DNA from: Arthrobacter sp. SLBN-100
GTDB lineage: Bacteria; Actinomycetota; Actinomycetes; Actinomycetales; Micrococcaceae
DNA: 64,000 nt
Assembly: GCF_006715305.1 (NCBI RefSeq)
Contig: NZ_VFMY01000001.1
Span: 1,798,001-1,862,000, forward strand
Direction of reading: 5' to 3'
The notes beneath the pieces were generated by a model. It was not told where the DNA came from. It did no database searches and saw nothing but the letters and a program-made list of their open reading frames with translations. Positions 27,680 to 37,489 of this stretch are shown here, piece by piece (within the stretch, counting starts at the first letter, position 1; each line of letters opens with the position of its first letter). A program made the position numbers and the translations under genes.

Positions 27680-28564
27680 ATGGAATGGTTTTGGCTCGTA
27701 GCGGGTATATCTTTCTTAGCCACAATGACGCTTGCCCTGCTGCTACCTGGCCGGTTTGTTCCTCGTAATCTGCCGCCAGCTGACGTCGAACGCCGTAGGC
27801 TGCAGCTCGAAATGGCTAAGACCTTCGCGGAAGCCCTAGGGGGTGCCTTTGTTCTAGTGACCCTGCTCTTGGCTTGGCAGCAGGTGGTGAGTACGCAGGA
27901 TCAAGTTGAAGTCGCACGGCAAGGCCAGATTACCGAACGGTTCACGAGAGCGGTTGACCAAGTCGGGAGCGACAACGTCACCGTCCGGGTCGGGGGTATC
28001 TATGCACTAGAGAGCATCGCGCGGGATTCGCGTCAAGACCGCAAGGCAATCATGGAGAGCCTCGCGTCCTTTCTGCGGCAGAAGTCGCCAGTCGTCGACA
28101 CCCCGAACACTCGGGATTGGCAAGCGGCCAGATCGCAGATGGCTCCCGCAGACGTTGAAGCCGCAGCCATCGTGATTGGGCGTCGTAACCGCGAGGATGA
28201 GATCAAGTCAGATTCCGTGTGCAGTAGTTTGAATTCCCCGGATTCTGTGTGCACACTAAGTCTCCGCGGAGTAAACCTCTCAAGCATCAATTTGAACGAC
28301 ATGGACTTTTCACAGATGGATCTTCGCGGAGCCAGGTTCAATCATTCGAACATTCCTTTCGGCTCATTTCGAAACTCGAACATGCAAGGTGCGGACTTTA
28401 GAGGCGCCAATCTCCGTCTTGCTGAAGTCACTAACGCGTCACTCTTGAACAGTTACCTTGAACTAGCCAATCTGCATTTGGTTGAAGGCCTGACATGTCA
28501 GCAGCTCCAAAGTTCGCATGACCACGGCGCCGGGGCAGCGAATCTAACTATTAGATGCCCTTGA
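27680..28564 (+). CDS. Membrane-anchored pentapeptide-repeat protein
   Basis: 294 aa; AAGGAACTGCT before the ATG. Helices at ~4-24 and ~52-68 are followed by the signature QGQITERFTRAVDQVGSDN and RVGGIYALESIARDS, common to actinobacterial pentapeptide proteins. From ~200 the A(D/N)LXX repeat runs through LSLRGVNLSS, MDLRGARF, ADFRGANLRLAEV and ELANLHL. The right-handed quadrilateral helix is expected in the cytoplasm. Function unknown. Codon use is less GC-rich than in core genes. Confidence 0.83.
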   Translation: MEWFWLVAGISFLATMTLALLLPGRFVPRNLPPADVERRRLQLEMAKTFAEALGGAFVLVTLLLAWQQVVSTQDQVEVARQGQITERFTRAVDQVGSDNVTVRVGGIYALESIARDSRQDRKAIMESLASFLRQKSPVVDTPNTRDWQAARSQMAPADVEAAAIVIGRRNREDEIKSDSVCSSLNSPDSVCTLSLRGVNLSSINLNDMDFSQMDLRGARFNHSNIPFGSFRNSNMQGADFRGANLRLAEVTNASLLNSYLELANLHLVEGLTCQQLQSSHDHGAGAANLTIRCP

Positions 28565-28800
28565 TGGTCACAGCTGCAGCGTTCCACAATGCAGAGTTTT
28601 CACGCAGATCTTGTGGGGGCCAACTGATGGAGCCAAGTCAGGACTGACGGGAAGTTGATCGACACCATCACCCTCAGGACTTGTTAGCCCGCTTGCCATT
28701 TCCGGGACTGGACAGGACAGGACAGGACTTGCGGTGGCAACCTTCAACGGAGGTTCGGAGATCGCTGCCGGCCGCCGTACACGGCCGAAGGGACGGCGCC

Positions 28801-29198
28801 ATGCTGTTCCTGGCGATAAAGAACCTGGTCCAGGAAAAGACCCGGCTGCTGATCAGCCTCGGAGGGGTGGCTTTCGCAAGATCGGCGAATACATCAGGAC
28901 GGTGTCTCGGGCACCGGTTGCGTTGCGGAACCTGCCCCGGGACCTCTCCGGCGGGGAGAAGCAACGCGTGGCCATCGCCCGGTCCCTGGCGAATGACCCC
29001 CGGCTGATCCTCGCCGACGAACCCACCGCCAACCTGGATGCCAAGACCGGCCAGGACGTGGCCCTGCTCCTGTACGAAACGGCCTGCCAGGAAAACCGGA
29101 AACGGGTCATCACCATCGAAGACGGACGCCTCACCGCCAAAGAAGCAGGCGACCACAACCTGAATTGCCGCATGCACCCGGAAGCGGCACCGGCATGA
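28801..29198 (+). pseudogene. Fused remnants of an ABC exporter operon (permease N-terminus + ATPase C-terminus)
   Basis: ATG 28801 starts a FtsX/DevC-type permease N-terminus ([20 protein letters not shown]) that breaks off after ~27 codons. From ~28930, in another frame, the ATPase C-terminal half follows: signature [19 protein letters not shown], Walker [12 protein letters not shown], then directly [11 protein letters not shown]. The H-loop segment between D-loop and terminal strand is missing. Deletions have merged two genes into a non-functional piece. Confidence 0.8.
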
Positions 29199-29872
29199 AG
29201 ATGACGGACGAAGAACTGCTGGCAGTGCTGGCTGACCCGGCCGATGACCCTGCCCGGATGGAACGGATCAGCACAGAAATCGACGCCGGGTTCCGCCTGC
29301 TCTCAGGCCGGTTCGGGAAAGCAGTGGCCGTGTTCGGATCGGCACGGCCCGGACCGGAGGACCCCCGCTACACGTCAGCCCGGGCGATGGGGGCACGGTT
29401 CGCCGAGGCCGGGTTCGCTGTCATCACCGGAGGAGGCCCGGGCCTGATGGAGGCGGCCAACCGCGGCGCGGCGGAAGCGGGCGGAACCTCCATCGGGCTG
29501 GGCGTCGAACTCCCACGCGAACAGTCGCTGAATCCCTACCTGGACGTCTCCATGACTTTCCGGTACTTCTTCGCGAGGAAACTCATGTTCGTCCGGTACG
29601 CCTCGGCCTTCGTCGTCCTTCCCGGCGGGTTCGGAACCCTGGATGAACTCTTTGAAGCCCTGACCCTCGTCCAGACCGGAAAAATCCACGAATTCCCCGT
29701 CGTCCTGATCGGAACCGGGCACTGGGCCGGCCTCATGGCCTGGATCCGGGAACGCCTCCAGGACCAGGGCTTCATCGCCCCCAATGACATCCGCCTGCTG
29801 CGGTGCACCGACGACATCGATGAAGCCGTCGAACTGATCCAGCAATGCCACCTCCGCCAGCACGCGCTCTGA
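29195..29872 (+). CDS. LOG-family nucleotide hydrolase (TIGR00730-like)
   Basis: 225 aa, ATG overlapping the previous stop (ATGA). Rossmann-like fold with [12 protein letters not shown] near residue 45, the family motifs [14 protein letters not shown] and [12 protein letters not shown], and [16 protein letters not shown] between. LOG proteins release the base from nucleoside 5'-monophosphates such as cytokinin precursors; in bacteria their physiological substrate is often unclear. Its neighbours do not clarify the role. Confidence 0.88.
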   Translation: MKMTDEELLAVLADPADDPARMERISTEIDAGFRLLSGRFGKAVAVFGSARPGPEDPRYTSARAMGARFAEAGFAVITGGGPGLMEAANRGAAEAGGTSIGLGVELPREQSLNPYLDVSMTFRYFFARKLMFVRYASAFVVLPGGFGTLDELFEALTLVQTGKIHEFPVVLIGTGHWAGLMAWIRERLQDQGFIAPNDIRLLRCTDDIDEAVELIQQCHLRQHAL

Positions 29873-30038
29873 CCCGGGGGATGTGATGAACGGACCGGGC
29901 ACCGGGCCGGGCAACGGGGCACCCCTCCGGACCGCCTCCGCCAAGCGGGACCAAAGCCTCTGACGCCCCCAGCGGGGACGGACGATAGTGAACTGCACGG
30001 GCAGCTTGGCATGCCCGCGGACAGGGAGGAAAACACCG

Positions 30039-30299
30039 ATGATGTATTGGGATGGGAACATGGGCGTCTGGGGCTACATCCTGATGGGGGTGAGCGTTGT
30101 GCTGTTCTGGGGAGCCATCATCACCGCCCTCGTCCTCCTCGCCCGCTCCCTAGGCGCAGGCAACCGCCGACACGACAGCGGCACCCCGGGTGGCGGCGTC
30201 GCGGAATATCTGCTCGCCGAACGGTTTGCCCGCGGAGAGATCGACGAGAGCGAGTACAGCGCCCGCCTCACGGTGCTCCGGCGCGGCCGCGGGGCCTAG
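30039..30299 (+). CDS. SHOCT-domain small membrane protein
   Basis: 86 aa. One helix (GYILMGVSVVLFWGAIITALVLLAR), a Gly-rich linker, then a C-terminal SHOCT motif (AEYLLAERFARGEIDESEYSARLTVL). Start behind GGGAGGAAAACACCG. Such proteins frequently accompany copper ATPases; here the P-type ATPase follows 107 bp later. Confidence 0.83.
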   Translation: MMYWDGNMGVWGYILMGVSVVLFWGAIITALVLLARSLGAGNRRHDSGTPGGGVAEYLLAERFARGEIDESEYSARLTVLRRGRGA

Positions 30300-30406
30300 G
30301 CGGTCGGCGACGTCCCGGGCGAAAGCCTCACGCAGTGAAGGTCCGGCAACGGGTAGACGGCCCGCTGTCCTCCCCGGATCCCTCTTGACCTAAGGACGAC
30401 GGCACC

Positions 30407-32947
30407 ATGTCTGCTGACCCGAAATCCGGCGCCGACGCAGTTGGCACGGCTCTACAACGCACTGTCGTGGAGGTCCGCGGCCTGCACTGGGCCACTTCCA
30501 AAGCAGTGATTGAACGGGTGCTGTCTCAGCGGCCTGGAGTTGCCGTTGTCGAGGCGAACCCGGTCGCGCAGACCGCGACCGTGAGTTTTGACCCCTCAAT
30601 GACCTCCGTGGAGCAGATCTCCGGGTGGGTACGGGACTGCGGATACCACTGCCGGGGCGAATCGGTTCCCGACCACGTCTGCTACCCCATGGACGAAGCG
30701 GCGGATACCGCCGCGCTGAAACATGGCACCGTCCGGAAGGGCACGGCCCAGCCGCAGGCCGGACATACCCACCCCGGTGCAGCGCCGCACATCGAGGATA
30801 CGCATCCAATGGAGCACGATCACCGCGCTATGCATACCGGCCACGGCCCGGGCGGACACGGTGAGATGGCCGGGACTCCGCAGGACATGATGGGCCACGG
30901 CGGACACCACGCCGGAATGTCGATGGACGACATGGTCAAGGACATGCGCAACCGGTTCCTGGTCGCCGCCATCCTCTCCATCGGCGTGACCCTCTGGTCC
31001 CCGATGGGCCGGGACATGCTCGGATTCACCGCCCCGACACCGTTCGGGCTCCGCGACGACGTGATCGCCCTGATCCTGTCCTTGCCGGTCATCTTCTACT
31101 CGGCGTGGATCTTCTTCGACGGCGCCTACCGGGCGCTGAAAGCCCGCACCTTGGACATGATGGTTCTTGTCGCGATCGCCGTGGGCACCGGGTGGCTCTA
31201 CAGCGTCTGGGTCACCCTCACCGGCGGCGGTGAAGTCTTTTATGAAGCGGCGACCGTCCTGGCCTCCTTTGTGCTGCTGGGACACTGGTTCGAAATGCGT
31301 GCCCGCGGCGGGGCGAACGAAGCCATCCGTACGCTGCTCGAGCTTGCCCCTCCGGTCGCTGTGGTGATCCGCGACGGCGACACGGTGGAGATCCCCACCT
31401 CCGACGTCCAGGCCGGGGACCTGCTGCTGGTCCGGCCGGGATCGAAAATCCCCGTCGACGGGGAAGTCGAGGACGGCCAGTCGGAGGTCGATGAATCCAT
31501 GGTCACGGGCGAGAGCCTGCCGGTGACCAAAACCATCGGCTCGGAAGTCATCGGCGCGTCGATCAACACCACCGGCACGATGCGGGTCCGGGCCACCAAG
31601 GTCGGCGCCGACACCGCCCTGGCGCAGATCGTGGCCCTCGTCCAGGAAGCCCAGAACTCCAAGGCACCGGGCCAGCGGCTGGCCGACAGGGCCGCCTTCT
31701 GGCTCGTCCTGGTCGCCCTGATCGGCGGGACCGTCACGTTCGCCGCATGGCTGGCCCTCGGTGCCGGGCTCCAGGCCGCCATGCTGTTCGCCATCACCGT
31801 CGTGGTGATCACCTGCCCCGACGCGCTCGGCCTGGCCACACCAACGGCCATCATGGTGGGCACCGGGCTGGGCGCCAAACGCGGCGTCCTGTTCAAGAAC
31901 GCCACCGCCCTGGAGGTCTCGGCCCGGATCGACACCGTGGTGATGGACAAGACCGGCACCCTCACCAAGGGCGAACCGGAAGTGACCGACGTCGTCGTGG
32001 AAGGCATTGACCAGAACGAACTTTTGGCGCTGGTGGCGGCAGTCGAGAGGGAATCCGAACACCCGCTTGCCGCGGCCGTGGTCCGCCATGCCCAAGTACA
32101 GGACGTGCCCGTGCTTGCGGCGTCGGATTTCCTGAACATTCCTGGCCACGGTGCCGGCGCAACAGTGGATGGACGCCGGGTGCTGGTGGGCAACCGCAAA
32201 CTCATGGCCGGCGAGGGCATCGACCTCGGACCGCTGGCCGCCGTGCGTGACGAACTTGCCGCCACCGGCCGTACCGCGGTGCTCGTAGCAGTGGACGGCC
32301 GGGCCGCCGCCGTGATCGCCATGGCGGACGCCGCCAGGGAAACCGCGGCCGCCGCCGTCGCGGCCCTGCACGAGGCCGGGATCGAAGTCGTCATGCTCAC
32401 CGGAGACAACGAAGCCACCGGCCGCAGGATCGCCGGCCAGCTGGGCATCGACACCGTCATCGCCGAAGTGCTCCCCGGGGACAAATCAGCGAAGATCGCC
32501 GAGCTGCAACAGGCGGGCAAGAAGGTCGCGATGGTCGGTGACGGGGTCAACGACGCCCCCGCCCTGGCCCAGGCTGACCTCGGCATCGCGATCGGCGCCG
32601 GCACCGATGTCGCCATCGAAACGGCCGACGTCGTCCTCATGCGCTCGGACCCGCTGGACGTTCCCATCGCGCTGCGGATCGGCAAAGGCACCTTGCGCAA
32701 GATGCGCCAGAACCTGGGCTGGGCCGTGGGGTACAACGCGATAGCGTTGCCCATCGCCGCCGGGGTCTTCGCCTTCGCCGGGATCGCCCTGAGCCCGGAA
32801 ATCGCGGCGCTGTCGATGTCCGGTTCCAGCTTCCTGGTGGCCGTCAACGCCCTGCTTCTCAAGAGACTCCGGCTTCCCCGGCCGGAGACACCCGAGCCCA
32901 CCACCGCTCGTGCCGCCCAGCCGCTGGCCCCGGCCGGCACCCGCTAG
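30407..32947 (+). CDS. P1B-type heavy-metal ATPase with CPD motif
   Basis: 846 aa. Residues ~15-80 form an HMA-like domain whose metal loop is GLHWATSK, lacking the CxxC. Residues ~120-180 are His/Met-rich ([12 protein letters not shown]). The ATPase core follows: actuator TGES, membrane motif CPD (about residue 470, [13 protein letters not shown]) in place of CPC or CPH, phosphorylation site DKTGTLTKG (~514), HP motif SEHPLA and hinge [10 protein letters not shown] (~710). The usual role is metal efflux from the cytoplasm; the His/Met-rich leader suggests copper. Metal specificity with CPD is uncertain. Confidence 0.9.
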   Translation: MSADPKSGADAVGTALQRTVVEVRGLHWATSKAVIERVLSQRPGVAVVEANPVAQTATVSFDPSMTSVEQISGWVRDCGYHCRGESVPDHVCYPMDEAADTAALKHGTVRKGTAQPQAGHTHPGAAPHIEDTHPMEHDHRAMHTGHGPGGHGEMAGTPQDMMGHGGHHAGMSMDDMVKDMRNRFLVAAILSIGVTLWSPMGRDMLGFTAPTPFGLRDDVIALILSLPVIFYSAWIFFDGAYRALKARTLDMMVLVAIAVGTGWLYSVWVTLTGGGEVFYEAATVLASFVLLGHWFEMRARGGANEAIRTLLELAPPVAVVIRDGDTVEIPTSDVQAGDLLLVRPGSKIPVDGEVEDGQSEVDESMVTGESLPVTKTIGSEVIGASINTTGTMRVRATKVGADTALAQIVALVQEAQNSKAPGQRLADRAAFWLVLVALIGGTVTFAAWLALGAGLQAAMLFAITVVVITCPDALGLATPTAIMVGTGLGAKRGVLFKNATALEVSARIDTVVMDKTGTLTKGEPEVTDVVVEGIDQNELLALVAAVERESEHPLAAAVVRHAQVQDVPVLAASDFLNIPGHGAGATVDGRRVLVGNRKLMAGEGIDLGPLAAVRDELAATGRTAVLVAVDGRAAAVIAMADAARETAAAAVAALHEAGIEVVMLTGDNEATGRRIAGQLGIDTVIAEVLPGDKSAKIAELQQAGKKVAMVGDGVNDAPALAQADLGIAIGAGTDVAIETADVVLMRSDPLDVPIALRIGKGTLRKMRQNLGWAVGYNAIALPIAAGVFAFAGIALSPEIAALSMSGSSFLVAVNALLLKRLRLPRPETPEPTTARAAQPLAPAGTR

Positions 32948-32957
32948 GCAACCCGCC

Positions 32958-34319
32958 ATGGACCTCCGCCTCATCGCCCGCGTGCTGTACCTGCGCGCCG
33001 CGTGGCGGAGGAGGGACCACTGGGACGCTGCCCGGATCACCGTTCACCAGGAACACGCCCTGCAGGAACTGCGCCGTGCAACCTACGCCGGCTCCGAGTT
33101 CTACCGGCGCCGCCACGCCGGCCAGTTCGACGCGCCGCTGGACCAGCTGCCGCCCGTCACGAAAGCGGACCTGATGGACCACTTCGACGAGGCCGTCACC
33201 ACACCGGACCTGAAGCTCGCTGACCTGGAAAACCATCTGCGAGCCCTGACGCAAAGCGGAGGAGACCCGGGGCAGCCCTGGCAGGGCCGCTGGTGGGCCG
33301 CAGCAACGGCCGGGACAACCGGCCGGCGCGGAACCTTTATCTGGAACCGCACCGAATGGGCGGCCGTTCTGGCCTCGTACGCCCGCGCCAACGATTGGGC
33401 CGGGATCTCCGCCGGGCTCACCCGGCCCCTGAAAATGGCCCTCATCAGCTCCCGCGTCCCCACCCACCAGTCTGCGGTCGTCGGAGCATCCGTGCGCTCC
33501 AGAGTCGTCCCCGCCCTCCGCCTGGACGTCACCGCACCCATGGACGGGAACGTCGCCGCACTGAACCGGTTCCAGCCCAGGATCCTGGTCGGCTACGCCT
33601 CAGCACTCAAACCCCTCGCCGCCGAGCAGCGCGCCGGACGGCTGCGTATATCCCCGCAAGGCGTCATGTCGGCATCCGAGGTCCTCAGCCCCCACACCGC
33701 CGCGGAACTGGAGGCTGCATGGGGAAGCAAGCCTTTCGATGTCTACGCCGCCACCGAAACAGCAGGGATCGCCTCCCCCTGCACCTACCGGAACCGCCAC
33801 GTCTATGAAGACCTGCTGATCATCGAACCTGTAGACCAGGCCGGAAGCCCCGTACCGGCAGGAACAACCGGGGCAAAGCTCCTCGTCACAGTCCTGTTTT
33901 CCCGGACCCTTCCGCTCATCCGCTACGAAATGTCCGACACCGTAAAGCTCGGCGGACGGGGCTGCCCCTGCGGACGCTCCTTCACCCTGCTGCAGGACAT
34001 CGAAGGCCGGATCGAAGACGTCCTGCACCTGCCAGGCAAGGCAGCCAGCGTGATTATCCATCCGATCGTGTTCCACCACGTCCTCGATGAAGCCGGAAGC
34101 AACGGGTGGCAGGTCATCCAGGAGCCCTCAAGGCTCCGCGTGCTCCTCTCCGGCCTCGCCCCCGGAGCCTCCGCCGAAGGAGTCAGCGGCGCAGTATCAC
34201 GCGCGCTGAAGGAAGCAGGCGTAGTAGACACCCAAGTGGACGTGCAACTGGTCGACCAACTCGAACGGACAGCCCTGGGAAAAGCACCCTTCGTGCGAGG
34301 ATTGACCGTCCGGCAGTGA
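32958..34319 (+). CDS. PaaK/CapK-like adenylate-forming ligase
   Basis: 453 aa, 10 bp after the ATPase. AMP-binding enzyme of the phenylacetate-CoA ligase branch: ATAGTTGRRGTFIW is the nucleotide loop, followed by VYAATETAGIAS, SDTVKLGGRGCPCGRS with paired cysteines, and IEGRIEDVLHLPG before a C-terminal domain. Family members activate a carboxylate as acyl-adenylate. Why it follows a metal ATPase is unknown; the short gap suggests one transcript. Confidence 0.82.
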   Translation: MDLRLIARVLYLRAAWRRRDHWDAARITVHQEHALQELRRATYAGSEFYRRRHAGQFDAPLDQLPPVTKADLMDHFDEAVTTPDLKLADLENHLRALTQSGGDPGQPWQGRWWAAATAGTTGRRGTFIWNRTEWAAVLASYARANDWAGISAGLTRPLKMALISSRVPTHQSAVVGASVRSRVVPALRLDVTAPMDGNVAALNRFQPRILVGYASALKPLAAEQRAGRLRISPQGVMSASEVLSPHTAAELEAAWGSKPFDVYAATETAGIASPCTYRNRHVYEDLLIIEPVDQAGSPVPAGTTGAKLLVTVLFSRTLPLIRYEMSDTVKLGGRGCPCGRSFTLLQDIEGRIEDVLHLPGKAASVIIHPIVFHHVLDEAGSNGWQVIQEPSRLRVLLSGLAPGASAEGVSGAVSRALKEAGVVDTQVDVQLVDQLERTALGKAPFVRGLTVRQ

Positions 34320-34382
34320 CATGCCCGGAGGTGGCGAAGATGGCCGGACGCTCAGACAGCTGGCTTGGCCGCCGCAGTTGTC

Positions 34383-34832
34383 CTATCGGGCCGGCTGGTT
34401 ACCGGGCTCCGGGATGATGAGGACGGGTCGCTGCTGACGGTGGATCAGGGCCGCGGACACCGACCCCTCGAGGGCACGGTCCAGCCGCGCCAGCGAACCG
34501 GGCCGGCCTGCCCCCACCACAAGCAGGGCTGCACCGGCATTCTCGGCGAGGCGGCTGAGGGCCTTGGAAACATCGCCGTTAAGCACCCGGAAGGACCACG
34601 CCTGCCCCGGCTTCCCAAGAATGGCTTCAAGCTTCTGTTGTAGCTGCTCCGATGGGAATTCGGCCTCTTCGTTGATGCTCGGTCCCCGCCGGTCGGCAAC
34701 GGTCGTGGCCTGCAGCAGCCTCCGGCAGCCACGGACGCCTCCCGCGATCATCCCGGCACTGATCAGCAGGCCGGCGGACAGCAGCCGGCCGGCCACCTGT
34801 CCTCCTCCAACGGAGCCGAGGTTTGCGGGCAT
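34383..34832 (-). CDS. UspA-family protein with atypical N-terminus
   Basis: 149 aa. The C-terminal half is a universal-stress-protein fold: LLVVGAGRPGSLARLDRALE then GSVSAALIHRQQRPVLIIP, preserving the G-2x-G-9x-G-S/T nucleotide-binding pattern. The first ~45 residues do not match the usual VGVDGS start and may be replaced or truncated. Start codon lies 2 bp after the upstream ArsC-like stop; last gene of the arsenic operon. Confidence 0.65.
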   Translation of the reverse strand: MPANLGSVGGGQVAGRLLSAGLLISAGMIAGGVRGCRRLLQATTVADRRGPSINEEAEFPSEQLQQKLEAILGKPGQAWSFRVLNGDVSKALSRLAENAGAALLVVGAGRPGSLARLDRALEGSVSAALIHRQQRPVLIIPEPGNQPAR

Positions 34833-34834
34833 GG

Positions 34835-35269
34835 CTAGTTCCCGGTGAGCTCCCTGTAGAGCGCCTGCACCCGGGTTTTGATGTCGTCCCGGACCAGCCG
34901 CATCCTCTCCATGCCTTCGATGCCCCGCTCTGAGGGCTCGTCTGTTTCCCAGACCTCGATGCGTTTGCCCTCGCGCGGTTCAAGCTTGGCCTCGGTGCCC
35001 AAAACGATGACAGCGTCCACGCTGTCCAGTACGTCCTGGGTGACCGGTTTGGGGTATTCGCCGGTGACGTCGATGCCGAGTTCGGTCAGGGAGTCCACAG
35101 CCTGGGGGTTCAGGGACTTGCCCGGTTTGGTGCCGGCGGAATAGACAGCAACGGCGTCTCCCGCAAGATCCCGCATGAGGCCGGCGGCAAGCTGGGACTT
35201 GCCGCCGTTCTTGCTGCAGACGAAGAGTACGGCGGGAGCCTTCCGGGTGCCCGGTGTTTCGGTGATCAT
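34835..35269 (-). CDS. ArsC-like low-molecular-weight phosphatase-fold protein with K in the P-loop
   Basis: 144 aa. LMW-PTPase fold of the arsenate reductase group: the P-loop is [14 protein letters not shown], giving Cys18-X5-Lys24-Ser, where most members have Arg. SAGTKPG and [20 protein letters not shown] follow, then [18 protein letters not shown]. Probably an arsenate reductase using mycothiol or another thiol; the Lys substitution could alter oxyanion binding. Located within the arsenic operon, 64 bp after the flavoprotein gene. Confidence 0.82.
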   Translation of the reverse strand: MITETPGTRKAPAVLFVCSKNGGKSQLAAGLMRDLAGDAVAVYSAGTKPGKSLNPQAVDSLTELGIDVTGEYPKPVTQDVLDSVDAVIVLGTEAKLEPREGKRIEVWETDEPSERGIEGMERMRLVRDDIKTRVQALYRELTGN

Positions 35270-35333
35270 GAGTGCGTTGTTTCCTTTGTCAGTGCCTCGA
35301 ACCAGCGGTCCGATAGCGGGTGCAGGGTTTGGC

Positions 35334-36719
35334 TCAGTCGGTACCGGAGCGGCCATGGGAAAGCCCGGTCGGGAAGCCGACCAGCACCGGTTCGGGCGCG
35401 GCGCAGCAACCGGAGTCAGCAGAGGCGGAGGTCCCTGCTGCCGATGCCGCGGGGACGTCGCAGCTGGTGCCGGCGTCGGTCGAGCAGACCCCGGTCTCTG
35501 GGAGCTCCAGGTGGACGGTGTCGGCTGCTGCCTGGTCGCCGGCGAGGGCGGCGGCGACGGAGCGGACCTGTTCGTAGCCGGTGGCCAGCAGGAAGGTGGG
35601 CGCGCGGCCGTAGGACTTCATCCCGACAATGTAGAAATCTTTGTCCGGGTGGGCCAGCAGCCTGGCGCCGTGCGGCGGGACAGTTCCGCAGGAGTGGAAT
35701 TCGGGGTCGATGAGCGGGCCGAGCTCGGTGGGGGCTTCGACGGCGGAGTCCAGGTTGAGGCGGAGTTCGCGAAGGATGTCCAGGTCGGGCCGGAATCCGG
35801 TGCAGGGGACCACGACGTCGGCCTCGAGGGTGCGGCCGTCCACGGCACCAACGGTGACGGAGGACTCCAGGGATTTGATCGAGCTGATCCCGAAGCCGGT
35901 ATGCAGCTCGATTTTTCCGGCCTCCACGAGGCGGCGGACCCTGCCCCCGAGCTGGCCGCGGGCGGGCAACCCGTCAGCGTCACCGCCGCCGTAGACTTTG
36001 GCGGCAGTCGCACCGCGAACAGCCCACAGGATCCGCGTGTCCGGCTCTTCCTTGGCCAGGTCAGCGAGGTTACTCAGGGTGTTGGCGGCGGAGTGGCCGG
36101 CACCGACCACGAGGACGCGGCGGCCGGCAAAAGAAGCACGTTCCCGCCCGGTGACGTCCGGCAGCGGAGCGGAGATCCGGTCCTGGGCGCTGTCTTCGCC
36201 GAGGGCGGGAAGGCCCGAGGTGCCCAGCGGGTTGCGGGTGGACCAGGTGCCGGAGGCATCGATAACTCCTGCCACTGTATGGTCCCGGGTTACGCCGTCT
36301 GAGTGATCGACCCGGACCACGAAGGGCGTGGCGTCTCGGTGACGGACGTGGGTTTTGTCCAGTCCCTGCCGCGTGATGGCAGTGACGCGGGCACCTGTCC
36401 GCAGCCGCGAGGCGATCTGGGGAAGTGCGGCCAGGGGCGCGAGGTAGTTGTCGATCAGCTCGCCTCCGTAGGGCAGGGCGGTGGGCGGGGGCGCTTCCCA
36501 GCCTGCGGTTTCGAGGAGGCGGACGGCGGCGGCGTCAGTGTTGAACCGCCACGGGGAGAACAGCCGGATATGGCGCCACTGCTCGATGGCAGCCCCGGCG
36601 GAGGCACCGGCTTCAAAGATCAGCGGCTCGAGGCCCCGTTCGAGAAGGTGGGCCGCGGCGGCCAGGCCGACAGGGCCGGCACCGATCACGGCGACCCGCA
36701 GGTGCCTCGCTGAATCCAT
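35334..36719 (-). CDS. Flavin-dependent oxidoreductase of the arsenic cluster (ArsO-like)
   Basis: 461 aa; AAAGAGGAAACC precedes the ATG. FAD-binding [20 protein letters not shown] at the N-terminus, a second Rossmann motif [18 protein letters not shown] in the middle and ATG-type [16 protein letters not shown] near the end. The last ~45 residues are an unstructured Cys-bearing tail ([14 protein letters not shown]). Similar flavoproteins are found in arsenic islands and are called ArsO; the reaction is not established. The Cys tail may bind arsenite. Confidence 0.8.
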   Translation of the reverse strand: MDSARHLRVAVIGAGPVGLAAAAHLLERGLEPLIFEAGASAGAAIEQWRHIRLFSPWRFNTDAAAVRLLETAGWEAPPPTALPYGGELIDNYLAPLAALPQIASRLRTGARVTAITRQGLDKTHVRHRDATPFVVRVDHSDGVTRDHTVAGVIDASGTWSTRNPLGTSGLPALGEDSAQDRISAPLPDVTGRERASFAGRRVLVVGAGHSAANTLSNLADLAKEEPDTRILWAVRGATAAKVYGGGDADGLPARGQLGGRVRRLVEAGKIELHTGFGISSIKSLESSVTVGAVDGRTLEADVVVPCTGFRPDLDILRELRLNLDSAVEAPTELGPLIDPEFHSCGTVPPHGARLLAHPDKDFYIVGMKSYGRAPTFLLATGYEQVRSVAAALAGDQAAADTVHLELPETGVCSTDAGTSCDVPAASAAGTSASADSGCCAAPEPVLVGFPTGLSHGRSGTD

Positions 36720-36805
36720 GGTTTCCTCTTTCATCCGTAGCGGTGTCGGTGGTTCGGGGGCACCTGCCAGCCGGGCAGGGCCGGCAGGTGCCCCGGGATT
36801 GGCGG

Positions 36806-36865
36806 TTAGCAGCAGTCCTGATCGTCGTCGCAGCAACCGGAGTCGCCGCAGCATCCTGTCGTCAT
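36806..36865 (-). CDS. 19-aa Cys-rich peptide in the arsenic operon
   Basis: ORF encoding MTTGCCGDSGCCDDDQDCC: six Cys in three CC pairs and five Asp. A consensus ribosome site (AGGAGGTGA, 5 bp before the ATG) makes translation very likely. It lies between arsC (52 bp) and the flavoprotein gene (86 bp) on the same strand. It is too short for any family call; composition suggests a minimal metallothionein-like As(III)/metal ligand. Confidence 0.75.
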   Translation of the reverse strand: MTTGCCGDSGCCDDDQDCC

Positions 36866-36917
36866 GAGGCTCACCTCCTCCCCTGTTCCGGGTTTCAGGC
36901 GTGGGTGGGTTCTTCAA

Positions 36918-37349
36918 CTAACGCGGTGGCGATGCAGCGGGGATCAGGGATTCGATCAGGCCCTCGATGCGGGTTTTGATCTGGTCGCGGATGGGGCGGA
37001 CGGAGTCGACGCCCTTGCCGGCCGGGTCTTCCAGGACCCAGTCCTCGTAGCGCTTGCCGGGGAAGTAGGGGCATTCGTCGCCGCAGCCCATGGTGATGAC
37101 GACGTCCGATTCCTTCACCGCCTCGGTGGTGAGGACTTTGGGGACCTCGGCGGACATGTCGATGCCCAGCTCTGCCATGGCTTCGACGGCGGCGGGGTTG
37201 ATTTTTTCGGCGGGCTGGGAACCGGCGGAACGAACCTCGATCTCGCCCTTGCCGAGCGTGGTGAGGAAGGCGGCAGCCATCTGGGAACGGCCCGCGTTGT
37301 GAACGCAGACAAACAATACGGAGGGCTTCCTGGCGGTTTCGGTGCTCAT
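36918..37349 (-). CDS. arsC: Arsenate reductase (LMW-PTPase type)
   Basis: 143 aa from ATG preceded by CAGGAGCAAAACA. Catalytic loop FVCVHNAGRSQMAAAF (Cys15-X5-Arg21), SAGSQPAEKINP, and the arsenate-reductase-specific ITMGCGDECPYFPGKRYEDW with additional cysteine Cys88-type position, then EDPAGKGVDSVRPIRDQI. It reduces As(V) to As(III), with electrons from thioredoxin or mycothiol/mycoredoxin in actinobacteria. Preceded by an ArsR-type operator. Confidence 0.92.
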   Translation of the reverse strand: MSTETARKPSVLFVCVHNAGRSQMAAAFLTTLGKGEIEVRSAGSQPAEKINPAAVEAMAELGIDMSAEVPKVLTTEAVKESDVVITMGCGDECPYFPGKRYEDWVLEDPAGKGVDSVRPIRDQIKTRIEGLIESLIPAASPPR

Positions 37350-37439
37350 TGTTTTGCTCCTGTAACTCAGTGGGTGGAACGGTGGTTGAACCATCACGCC
37401 GCACGTCCTGCACCATATTGAAGTTGATCGATATAGGAA

Positions 37440-37469
37440 GTATCGGACGATACATTGATGATTGTCAAT
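37440..37469 (-). promoter_or_regulatory. Operator palindromes upstream of arsC
   Basis: GTATCG-GA-CGATAC (37440-37453) immediately followed by ATTGA-TGATTG-TCAAT (37454-37469). The second has the A/T-rich inverted-repeat form of ArsR/SmtB operators. They lie ~91-120 bp upstream of arsC, after the stop of the ArsR-ArsC fusion gene. Confidence 0.55.
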
Positions 37470-37489
37470 ATGTGCCGACTACGCCTGCG

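Noticed and set aside
30596..32940. Two long minus-strand frames opposite the P-type ATPase
   Set aside because: Antisense shadows of a gene whose catalytic motifs are clear on the plus strand.
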